Source of the DNA: Micractinium sp. NFX-FRZ
Taxonomy: Eukaryota > Chlorophyta > Trebouxiophyceae > Chlorellales > Chlorellaceae
Assembly (NCBI GenBank): GCA_029339195.1
Contig: JAPTJF010000141.1
Location: 1 to 64,000 of the forward strand
DNA length: 64,000 nucleotides
Direction: 5' to 3'
Made by a program: the position numbers and the translations under genes
Part shown: positions 1 to 9,427 of the stretch, one piece after another
How the letters are laid out: every line of letters starts with the position of its first letter
Position numbering within the stretch: the stretch's first letter is position 1
Notes under the pieces: model-generated
The model's database searches: none
What the model was told of the DNA's origin: nothing
The model's input: the letters and a program-made list of their open reading frames with translations, nothing else

Positions 1-60
1 ATCAGAGGTAGTTCAGGGGTGACCAGGGGTGGCCAGGGGTGATCAGGGGTGGTTTAGGGG
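1..60. repeat. short tandem repeat in intron
   Basis: About four imperfect copies of a roughly 12-base unit, GGGGTGACCAGG with variants GGCC and GATC, run from the window edge to about base 55. They lie in the intron before the exon that starts near base 133. No function is visible. Confidence 0.6.
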
Positions 61-132
61 GAACTCCATCCTCATAGAGCTCACTCCTTCACCCCGCCCT
101 TGCCTGCCCTCCGCTCCTGCCCTGCCCTGCAG

Positions 133-1214
133 TGGGCGTGCTGGTGCTGTGGCGCCGAGCCGTGGCGCGCAGGAAGAACCAGGAGCAGTCAGACATGTAC
201 CCACAGCAGCACGGCGCAGCGCTGGGCACGCTGCGAGAGGGGCGGCTCACAATGGATTACAGCCAGGGCGAGCCGGAGACAGAACCTCAGGCAGGCCAGC
301 AGCAGCAGCGGGCCTCTGTTGCCCTGGGCAGCAAGGGCAGCAAGCGGGGCAAGGGCAGCTCCCCTGCTGCTGTGCAAGTGTATGCGGACGGCGTGCCAGC
401 AGGAGTGGAGCGGGCGGCCCCGCTTGGCGGCGCAGTGGGCGGCGCAGGCTCGGGCGCACTGGCCGCTCTGGCCGCCGAGCTGCAGCAGCAGGAGCTGTTG
501 CTGCAGCAGGAGCTTCTGATGTTGCAGCAGCAGCAGAAGCTGCGTGAGCAGTGGCCAGACGGCACGGGGCAGCAGGGTGGCGCGGCTGCTGACCCCGGCA
601 GCCCGGGTGCCGCTGGCGCAGGGCTACCAGGTGGCGAGAGCCGGGAGTACTACACACCCATCACATCCAATGCCTCCCTCGCCTCCCTCGCCACCCCTCC
701 CTCCGCCACTGCCAAGTCACCTGGGCCGGCCGGTGGGTCACTGGCGGCCGCGCCCAACGCCTCCCAACCAGCCTCGCCCCACGCCAGCCAGCTGCGCCAG
801 GCAGCGCAGCGTGCCGGCGCTCCCGTTGTGCTCAGCGGCGGCTGGTCAGGCAGGTCGGCGCCTCCTTCGGCAGCCCGGGCTGGCAGGCCCGCAGCCCCCG
901 CGGTAGCAAGCGGCCCTGCAGCCGCTGGCGCTGGCAAGGCCTCGGGCCCTGCTGCGCGCTGGCCGCCGCAGCAGGCGGGCAGCACAGCTCCCTCATCGAG
1001 CACACAGCCAAAGGCGGGCAGGAAGCCGAGCCAGCGGCCCATGGCGTGGCAGAACAACCCGGTTGAGTCAGACGTGCCCACTGAGATGCCGGAAGAGCAG
1101 GGGGCACTCCGCCGCCTGTCCTCAGCCCTGCGCACCATGACCGCTACTATGCTGCGCACCGCTTCAAGCCGGGGGTCGTGGGGTAGCCAGCCGCAGGAGG
1201 AGGCGGACAGATGA
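133..1214 (+). CDS. last exon of a membrane-type protein with a long Gln/Ala/Pro-rich tail (partial)
   Basis: The 5' part of the gene lies outside the window. A pyrimidine-rich tract ending CCCTGCAG places the acceptor just before base 133, and the frame stays open to TGA at 1212-1214. The exon starts with a short hydrophobic stretch, GVLVLW, followed by arginines (RRAVARRK). This looks like the end of a transmembrane helix and its basic cytoplasmic anchor. About 340 residues of low-complexity tail follow, with a QQQELLLQQELLMLQQQQ coiled or poly-Gln patch and then Ser/Ala/Pro/Gly-rich sequence. I do not recognise the family. The tail looks disordered and cytosolic, so the missing upstream exons would have to identify the protein. 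Confidence 0.6.
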
Positions 1215-2255
1215 GGGGGGGCCAGGCTTCCTGAACAAAGGATGCGAGCGCCGCCGGCAGGGCGTGCATGCCGCTCCCTGCTGGGCAGGGGTGCCTCCCC
1301 AGCTTCAGAGCGCGCACAGCAGTTGACCCCCACACCCTCTGTTCCTTTACCCCCGCTTGTCACCTCTCATATCCAGCAGCGCCGCCTGCCCACCCACTAC
1401 CTAGCCATTTACTTTCGATACCTGACACAATTGCATTGATGATGACCCACAATTCTTGAACATAATAGTAACCCCCGCCGTCGCCTCCAAGTGGAACAAG
1501 GGTGGGGGCCAGCCTGGGCCAGCGCTGATCTGGGAGACTCGACTCATGCCAGCGCAACCGGAACGAGAGCTAGGCCAGGCGCCGGAACGGCTCAGGGCAC
1601 AGCAGCCTGCTACAAGTTTGAGGCACGGCAACTCTTCCGCAGCTAGCACACCAGAGGCTCTCACCCCCAGTTCCGCTGAGCCGCTGACTGCCAGTGCACT
1701 CCGAAACCTGCCTGACCTGGGCTGACCTGGCAGCTGTTGTCGGCTGATGATCAGTTACAGGGGCGAAACGAAAGGGTGGGCTCGAAGGGACGGCGGTAAA
1801 AGAGGGCAGTGGGAAGGGAGGGAGTGTAGCAGGTGGCAGAACGGGTCGGGTCACTCCACATCACGCCAGTGCTGCCTGCTGCCTGCCGGGCTCAGCCATG
1901 GTCGAGCCCCACATCATTCGTCATCTGCAGGCAGTGTGGGGAGCCAGGCGCATGCCAGTAAGTGCATAGGGCCTGCACCTGCTGCGGCAGCAGCGCACAC
2001 ACACACACAAGGGGCCATTAGGAGTGCTACGACCCAGGCACACATGCCCCGCCGACGTCTCAACCCGGAGCATGCACCCGACATGCACTGGTGGATGTCG
2101 GTCCCTCTGGGCGGCCCCACCACCCCAGCCACATGGCACCCCCTGGGTGTGCTCCCCCACAGCCACACGCACAAGCCCAGCATCACAAGCCCTGGCAGCG
2201 GCACCCACCTGACCACCCGCCAGGGCCCATGCCCAGCCCCCGGCACGCATCACTT
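1215..2255. other. intergenic, convergent gene ends
   Basis: This stretch lies between two convergent genes and should hold both 3' UTRs. I see no ORF with coding character. A short CA tract occurs near 1996-2010. Nothing else stands out. Confidence 0.5.
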
Positions 2256-4559
2256 CTACACACTTCTTAAAGACTGTAGGTGGCACGGCCCCTTTCCCCA
2301 CCGCGACACAGAAATGATCCAGCACGCACCCGACTCAAACTTGTAGCTGCAGCGCGCATGCGGGTCAATCTCCCCGCCCTTGTAGCTCCCCCGCTTTTTC
2401 TTCGTCTTCTCGTGCCGGAAGTCCTTTCCACGCACCTGCAGCGGAGGTGCGGGAGGGGGTCCCGGGCAGAGGAGTGAGTGGCCAGGGCGGAGCAGGGCGG
2501 AGGGGCGGGTGAGGGCAGGGCAGGGCAACGGGTCAGGGTGGGCGGCTGCCGTGGCGGAGCAAACAGTGCAAGAGTGAAAGCGCTGGCCAGCCACACGTGC
2601 TCGTCTGCATGCGCGCACCTCAGTCGACAGCCGGGCCTGGCCAGCTGCACGCCACCCTTGCACGGCGCACGCAGCCAGGCCACGATGTAGCTGCACCTGC
2701 TCATCATGCACCTACCTACCTCCTCGGTGGAAGGCTCGCTGCCCGTCACCCGTCACCCCCGCCCCCACCCACCCGCCCCGCCACCCACCTTGCCCAGAAT
2801 CTCCTGCGCCTTCCACCCCCAGCCGTTGCGCCCAAATGTCCCCTCGTAGCTGTTGTCCCACGCCCCCTTCTTGTCCAGCCACTCATCCGCCTTGACCCGC
2901 TGGAACGCGTTGGCGGCGGTGCCCTCCTTGCCCGAGGACAGGTAGCCGCCCTCGCCCTCGCCGTCCTGCCCCTCCTCCTCCTGCCCCTCCTCCTGCCCCT
3001 GCTCCTGCTGCTCCTGGTCCTGCTGCACCTGCTGCTGCTCCTCCTCTGCCTCTGCTGCCGCCGCCTCCGCTGCTTTCTTCTCGGTTTTCCGCTTCTTGGC
3101 AGGCGGCGCGGCTGCCTCGGGCGACGCAGCCGCCTCCTCCTCAGCCGCTGCCTCCTCTCCCTTCTTCTTCTTCTCCTTCTTCTTCTCCTTCTTCCCCTTC
3201 TTCTTGGCGCTCTTCTCGCCCTCCTCCTCCGCTGCTGCCGCGGGCTGCTCCTCGACAACCGCCGGCGCTGCAGCTACTGCCTCCGCCTCCTCCTCTGCCG
3301 CCTGCCGCTTCCGCTTCTTCTTCTCCTTCTTGCCGCTGGCAGCAGCCGGCTCCGCCACAGGCTCCGCAACCTGCAGCAGCATTAGCACACCCAGAAGATA
3401 CGGTAAGCTCGCTGGCGGCGCGGTGTGGGCTATGGCGCACCAGGAGTTCGGCACGGCAGGGCCGCAGGGCCGCGGCAGCTGCCTATAAGTCCCGCTGCAT
3501 AGTGCAGCACTGCACAAGGGGCATGCGAACGCAGCACGCAGCAACCGCCGTGCCGCCCATGCAATGGTTTTCTCAAGCACATCAGCACGCGGCGGCACCG
3601 AGTGCGGCTGCCCTAGCTACAGCCAAGGCCTGCATCAGCAGCTGCGCCAGCTCACCGCGGCGCCATTGGCCTGCTCCTCCTTCTTCCCCTTCTTCTTCTC
3701 CTTCTTCTCCTTCTTCTCCTTCTTGCCGCTGATGGGCGCTGCCTCCGCTGCGGGCTCGGCAGCCTGCACACACAGAGGGGGATGGGTCAGGCATCTGGGT
3801 GCTGTGCAGGCAGCATGCAACAGCAATGCGTGGCAGTGTGGGGACCTTGACAACTGCCTGCTTGAATGGCAAGGCTGCCACCAACGGCCACCGGAAACTG
3901 CGCAGGAGGTTGCAAACGGTGCTAGCCATGCATGGTCTTGGTTCCGGCTGACCTCGACCGCCGCTCACAGCGGACCCTGGGCCCCAGCCTGTATCCTGAA
4001 AGTCTAACCCCCCGCTTATGTGCAGGCAGGGACGCCTCGCCCGGCCGCCCCCGCCCCCCAGCTGCAGCCCACACACAGTCGTGGAAGCCGCGCCGGCTCA
4101 CCACCCCGCTCACCGGCTCTTCCTCCTTCTTTGCCTTCTTCCCCTTCTTCTCCTTCTTCATTGACTTCTTCTCAGCCGCAACCACCTCCTTGCCCTGCAA
4201 AGCAGCGTGAATGGGTGGATGAAATGGAGGCTGCACGGCGGCTGGCAGCTGCGCTGGCGGCGCCACTGGCGGCAGGCAGCGGCAGGCAGCGGCCAGGGGC
4301 GTGGCACCCGGCCTGCCGCACGAGAAGCTGCATGCCACCTGTATTTGCCTGACGAGCAGACTGCAGCACGCTGCCTCTCTGCACACCGCTTCTGGATTGC
4401 GGCATGCTGGCTTGCATGCGGGCCTTGCTGCATGCGTGCATGCATACACCGCAGCATGTACATGCATGCCAGACAACGGGCACCCTCAGCAGCGCCCCGG
4501 CTCTGTGCACTCGCCTCTGCCGCCACTTTGGCCTTCTCCTCCTTTGTCTTCTTGGCCAT
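2256..4559 (-). CDS. NOLC1: Nopp140/SRP40-type nucleolar phosphoprotein
   Basis: Nopp140/SRP40 proteins are nucleolar chaperones for snoRNPs and RNA polymerase I factors. Predicted exons are 4515-4559, 4114-4194, 3656-3763, 2789-3370 and 2256-2435, giving about 331 residues with every junction in phase 0. The diagnostic part is the C-terminal SRP40 domain (residues ~250-318), which contains FQRVKADEW, NGWGWKAQEIL and the family signature VRGKDFRHEKTKKKRGSYKG. The middle alternates Lys blocks (KKEKKEKK) with Ala/Glu/Gln blocks, as in Nopp140. No LisH motif is visible at the N-terminus, and the protein is short for the family. Exons 3 and 4 open with the same AEPxAE...SGKKEKK module, which suggests exon duplication. 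Phase agreement requires a GC donor for intron 1. The C-terminus after KFE runs further than usual, so the stop at 2256 is the least certain part. Confidence 0.85.
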
Positions 4560-4962
4560 GGTGGATCGGTGGGCTGGCGTTGTGATGAGAGATGTACTGC
4601 AAGGGGGCCAGGAGGCGCCAGGGAGTCAGAGCAAGAGCCACGATACAGCTCAGCATGACGGGGCGCTCTCCAAACTGGCTTTCCGGCCTTGGTTGAGCCG
4701 CACCAGCGCTCAAGATTACGCAATACATCAGAGGTGAGCAGGCCGTCTACACGCAAGCGACACTGCTCATCGGCGATTCTGGCCGCTGGGGCAGCGGCTG
4801 CATCCCTTTACGTGTAGAAGTCACGTACACATGTCTGCGCGCACTGCCGACAGTCCCGCCGACTGCACTGAGCACCGCACCGCACCGCTACTGCCGCAGG
4901 TCCCACCGCCATCCGGCGACAGCACAGGGGCTGCGCCTGTAGGGCAGCGCCCGCTCACAAAG
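4560..4962. promoter_or_regulatory. divergent upstream region, Nopp140 and J-domain genes
   Basis: About 400 bases separate two head-to-head start codons and presumably carry both promoters and 5' UTRs. An in-frame ATG at 4831 could extend the J-domain protein by 44 residues, but that extension lacks conserved character. I see no TATA box. Confidence 0.4.
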
Positions 4963-7900
4963 ATGGGCAGCAAGGAGCGCAAGGAGAAGAAGGAGAAGAA
5001 GGAGAAGCGTGGGAAGAAGGAGAAGAAGGAGCGGAAGGAGAAGAAGAGCAAGAAGGACGGCAAGCACAGCAAGAGGCACCGCCGCCGCTCCAGCAGCTCC
5101 TCCAGCAGCGACGGCAGCAGCAGCGGCAGCGACGTGGACGTCAACACGCAGCTGAAGATGGGCAGGGCGGCGGCACGGGCCACCCGAGAGATCCTGGCCT
5201 ACAACACAGACCTGCGCAAGGACCTGCGTGAGGTGGGTGCTGGGTTGGGGGCGGTGCAATTGCCTGCAGGCAGCGTGGCGTCGCCGCCCCTCCCGCTGTG
5301 CTTGTCTGCAGTGTCTCTCTGTATCTTTTCCCCCACCTTCTCTTCTCACCTACCTTCTCCACGTTCTTCCCACTGCAGCTGGTGCGCCAGCTGGACAGCG
5401 GCGGCGCGCTGGACGTCAGCGGCATCCCCGACGCCTTCCTCCGCTCCCGCCTGCTCACTCTGTTTGACAGCCTGGTGCAGCTGCGCAGGAACTCAGCGGT
5501 GGGTGGGCGGGCGGGTAACCGTGTGGTTATGTGGGTGGGTGGGTGTCCTGCTGGTGGGACCGCCAGGGTGCGGCAGGAGAGCGGGGCCAAGGGTGCTGTG
5601 CTCACATTGACATGGCAGCATCCACTGGGCAGGCGTCCCCCCTGGGCGGCGCAGATGTGGTGCCGCAGGCAGGCAGCATGCGCCGTTGCTGCCGACTGCC
5701 AGCGTGCCGCTATCGCCGCCGCCCCCGCTCCCCCTCTCTCCTCATTTCCACTGCTGCCTCCCCCCCGCAGGGCCAGTACTTCAAGCGGAGGGGTTCCAGC
5801 AGCACGGTTCTGTCCTTCATCGCTCCCATACTGGAAGAGAGTGCGGAGCAGCTGTCCCCTTACAAAAAGGCCTCGGAGGAGCATGCCGCAGCAGAGGCGG
5901 CAACGGCAGCGGCGGCAGAGGCAGCAGCAGCGGCGGAGGCGGAGACGGCGCGGCAGGCGGCGGCAGGCCCGCCTGCGGCGGCGCAGGAGCAGCAGCAGCA
6001 GCAGCGGGGCGACGGGGGGGCAATTGGGCGGCAGATAGGTGCGGCGAGCCCGCCGCCACCGCAGCAGCAGCAGCAGCAGGAGCAGGAGGAGCAGGCTGAG
6101 GGGCTTGTGGAATCAGACAGTGAAGGCAGCGAGGGGGAGGGCGCAGGCGGGGGCGGGGCGCCGATCGGGCCGATTGGGCCCATTGGGCCAGCAGCCTTCC
6201 CCCCGCGTGTTGCTGGCGGCGATGCGCAGGGTGGCGAGGAGGAGGGCACGGAGGGCGTGGACGAGGGTGCAGCAGCGGCGGAGGAGGAGGAGGAAGAAGA
6301 GGAGGCAGCAGCGGCAGGGCGGCGCATGGCGGGGCCTGCCATGCCTCCGGCAGAGTGGCTGGCGGCAGCAGCGCAGGTGGGTTGTGCTCTGCTGCTGCTG
6401 GCGGGCGGGCGGTTGGTACCCAGGGAGCTGGGGAGCCCGTGCTTGGCAGCAGGGTCGAGGGCAAGCGGGTGTGCCTGCGGTCGCATGGATGGGGTTGAGG
6501 TGCAGTCGCCACACTGCAAGCGGCTGTAGCCCTCGCCTCCGTGCACGCCACCAGCCAGTCTGCCGTGCACCCCTCTCCCCCGCTCCTGCTCCAGCCTCCC
6601 CTATGCGACAACGGTCCCCCTGCCCTGCTCCTCACTCCTCGTCCCTGGGTGCATCCGTAATCCTAACATTGATTTCTGCCCTGCACCCCCGCTCAGATGG
6701 AGTACCCAGTGAGCGAGGAGGAGGAGGGTGTTGAGGAGGAGGAGGAGGGCGACGAATTCTTGGTGGGGCCACCCCCGCCCGAGGTGGTGGAGGAGCTGGA
6801 CCTGGGTGAGCCTTGCGCTGTGCCTGCTGTGGTGACCTGCTGCGCATGCTGGGCGGCTGCTGGTGTGCTGTGTTTGTTGAAGCGGGTGTGGGAGCCGGTC
6901 CTGGGTGAGCGCTTCTGCTGCGCCCGCTGTGCCTGCCGTGGTGGCCTGCTGTGGGGCCCTGCTGTGCGTGCTGGGCAACTGATTAGGCCCCCGGCTGCGC
7001 CCTTCTGCCACCCCGCTGCAGCCTCCATGGACGACCGCACGGCTGAGGTGTCGCGCGTGCTGCGCGTGCTGCAGTTGCACAGCGCGGAGCACGCCAAGAG
7101 CACAGCGGCCGAGAAGGCGTCGGCCCCGGTGGATGCCTATGACGTGCTGGGGGTGGCGCACGATGCAGCTGCAGGTGCGCGTTACCTGTGAATTTGGTTT
7201 CCTTGGTGTGGCTGCTTGCTTGCTACGGTTGCATCGTGCGGTCCCCTTGGGGTTTGTTGCTTGGCATGTGCTGGAAGGAGCGCACGGTGAGGCTGCAAGT
7301 GCACGTCGTGGCTCGTGGCTGGTCCCCTGTTGAGCAGCCTCCCGCCCCAGATGCCTCGTGGGGCGCCTGGGGGAAACAAGGGGACACTGCTGGGCAGGGT
7401 TGGGTCGCCTGGTGTTCTGCTGGTTTAAGCTCTGTGCCATGCTGTGTGGTTGGCGACGCGGCAGCCAGAGTGCGTCCTGGCTCTGGCAGACTGGGGCACC
7501 CGCCAGTGCAGGCATGCCTCCTCACCTCCTGGCCTGCGCCCCTCCCACCCCACCCATGCCATCCTGCCCCTGCCTTGTCCCATCTCCTCCAACCCTTTGC
7601 ACACCATCCCTGGTTCTGCTCCCCCCCTCTGCCCACTCACACCTGGCACGCCCACCCGCTCACCCGCTTGCAGGCGACGTGAAGAAGCGGTACTGGCGGC
7701 TGTCCCTGCTCATCCATCCCGACAAGTGCGACCACCCGCGGGCAAACGACGCCTTCCAGGCCGTCACATCCGCCGCCAAGGAGCTGCAGGCACGTGCTGC
7801 ACTCTGTCTGTTTCCATTTTCCAGTTCCTAACCAAACCACGGGCTGTGCAGTTGGATGGGCAGGGGCGCGTGGGGCAAGTGCCTCTGTTGCCTGGCACTT

Positions 7901-9059
7901 GTTCAAAGCGCCCTGGCCGCCGCTCCCCACCGCAACCAATGCTCCGCCTGCACCTTGCCCCTGACCTCCAGGTGGATGAGAGAGTGGATGCACGCCCCGT
8001 TTGCTACTCAACAGCCCTTGCCCTGCTTCCTCACCGCTCCTCCCTCACTGCCTCTTCATCACCTCTGCAGGACGCAGCTCTTCGAAAAAAGGTGGATGAG
8101 CGGCGTGAAGAGGCGGAGCTGCGGCGGGAGTTCCGGGCTCAGGCGGCGCAGGCGGAGCGGGCGCGGCAGTGGCGGCTGGCGCGCGGGGAGGCAACGGCAG
8201 AGGATCTGGCGGGGCCGGCGGCGGTGCCTGGGCAGGAGCTGGAACGGGACACGTGGATGACTGAACTGCCGCCGGAGCGGCGGCCCAACCAGTCGGCAGC
8301 CATGCCTACGGTAAGCAGAGCGGCGGCGTGGGGGAGGGCGCAGGGACAGATTGGGTTGCTTGGAGAGAGAGAGGGGAGAGTCCGCACTGGCATGCGGCGT
8401 CCCCTGCTACATCCGCCCTGCCCAGCTGGTCGAGTCTTGTGCCTGGTTGCCTCCTCCCCGCTTGACCCCCGGCGCCCCCTCCCTCCATGCCCCTGCCACC
8501 CATCAAGCAGGGCCCCTTCAGCGGGTTCAGCCTCAAGGGGATCAAGAGCCGGGGCGACACCACAGGGTGGACCATGACGCCTCAGCAACGTGCACTGCAG
8601 CTGGAGGGCGGCGCCGCCGCCGGGCCACTCATGCTCACAACCGCGGCGGGTGCCGGCGCGGGCGGCGCCGACGTCGGCGTCGCGGCCGCCAACCCCGCTC
8701 AGGCGGCGCGCATGGCGGCGGCGGTGGATGCCTTCAACTCTCAGACCCGGAAGAAGACTTTGATGGAGCTGCACGCGGAGCGCATGGCGGGTGGCAGCAA
8801 GGAGGAGAAGAAGAAGCGGAAGAAGCAGAAGACGGAGGGCGGCAGCGGCAAGGGAGGGAAAGCGGGGGCGGCGGCGGCGGGCGCGGCGGCTGACCCAGGG
8901 TATGACACGTCGGCGCACCCCTGGCGGCCGTTTGACCGCGAGAAAGACATGGGGCCCGGTCTGCAGGCCAAGGCCAGTGCAGCAGACATGCTGAAGAACA
9001 CGCGCGCACTGGGCTCCAAGTTTGGGGGCAGCCAGGGCGGCGGCCGCACCTTCCTGTGA
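4963..9059 (+). CDS. J-domain protein with GPALPP/DUF3752 region
   Basis: Predicted exons are 4963-5232, 5379-5498, 5771-6376, 6697-6805, 7022-7174, 7674-7789, 8071-8310 and 8511-9059, about 720 residues. J-domains stimulate Hsp70 ATPase through HPD. Here the domain starts at VDAYDVLGV (~407) and HPD is at 434-436 within LLIHPDKCDHP. GPALPP-type motifs occur as GPAMPPAEW (end of exon 3) and GPPPPE (exon 4). The DUF3752 part follows as DTWMTELPPERR and GPFSGFS...WTMTPQQRA. The start at 4963 was chosen because the Lys-rich segment (KERKEKKEKKEKR) begins there; 4831 is an alternative. A Ser/Arg stretch and Glu-rich blocks suggest a nuclear, perhaps RNA-processing protein. J plus DUF3752 also occurs together in plant proteins, as I recall. 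Intron 6 needs a GC donor (CAG|GCACGT) to stay in phase. Confidence 0.85.
6806..7021 (+). repeat. intron with duplicated exon-4 donor unit
   Basis: The exon-intron junction CCTGGGTGAG at 6801-6810 and about 45 following bases recur at 6900-6977. The shared order is CCTGGGTGAGC, GCTGTGCCTGC, GTGGTG, CCTGCTG, TGCTGGGC. It is a tandem unit of about 100 bases with substitutions and small gaps. Confidence 0.7.
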
Positions 9060-9427
9060 GCGCACACGCGCTCCCGTTAAGCACACCTTGGGCAACCGCG
9101 CAGCGGCCCCTTTTGGCAATCTACACGCTGGCGCGGTCATGATGTAGTTTGCGTAGCCGACTTGACCCCTTCTCATCTTTGCTCACCTAGTCTTTTGCTT
9201 GCTCATCCTGCTCTGCCTGCTGCGTTGATTCCTTCTTCCCTGTTGCATTCTGATTTACATTTGGTGCCCTTTCCTAACAGTCTGGGCATTATTGTATACA
9301 TCAGCAGCAGCGCCGCACAGAACAGGGGCCACTCAAAAGTACACTGAAGTCAGGCAGGTGGGCACAGGGGGCAGCAGGGCACGTGTCCTGAAGCCGCCAC
9401 CAGCCGGCGCCCCAGCCAGCCGCTAGG
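9060..9427. other. intergenic, convergent gene ends
   Basis: This is the 3' UTR space of the J-domain gene (+) and of the large minus-strand gene. It is less GC-rich than its surroundings and shows no coding signal. Confidence 0.5.
9255..9259 (-). terminator. candidate poly(A) signal TGTAA
   Basis: TGTAA on the minus strand lies about 170 bases past the stop of the gene ending at 9428. TGTAA is the usual polyadenylation signal of Chlamydomonas and related green algae. The motif is short, so chance occurrence is possible. Confidence 0.4.

Noticed and set aside
2597..3385. Leu-rich plus-strand frame opposite the Nopp140 gene, looking like a membrane protein
   Set aside because: The leucine runs are the complement of Lys/Glu/Gln codons in the Nopp140 exons. 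The SRP40 C-terminal signature fixes the true strand.
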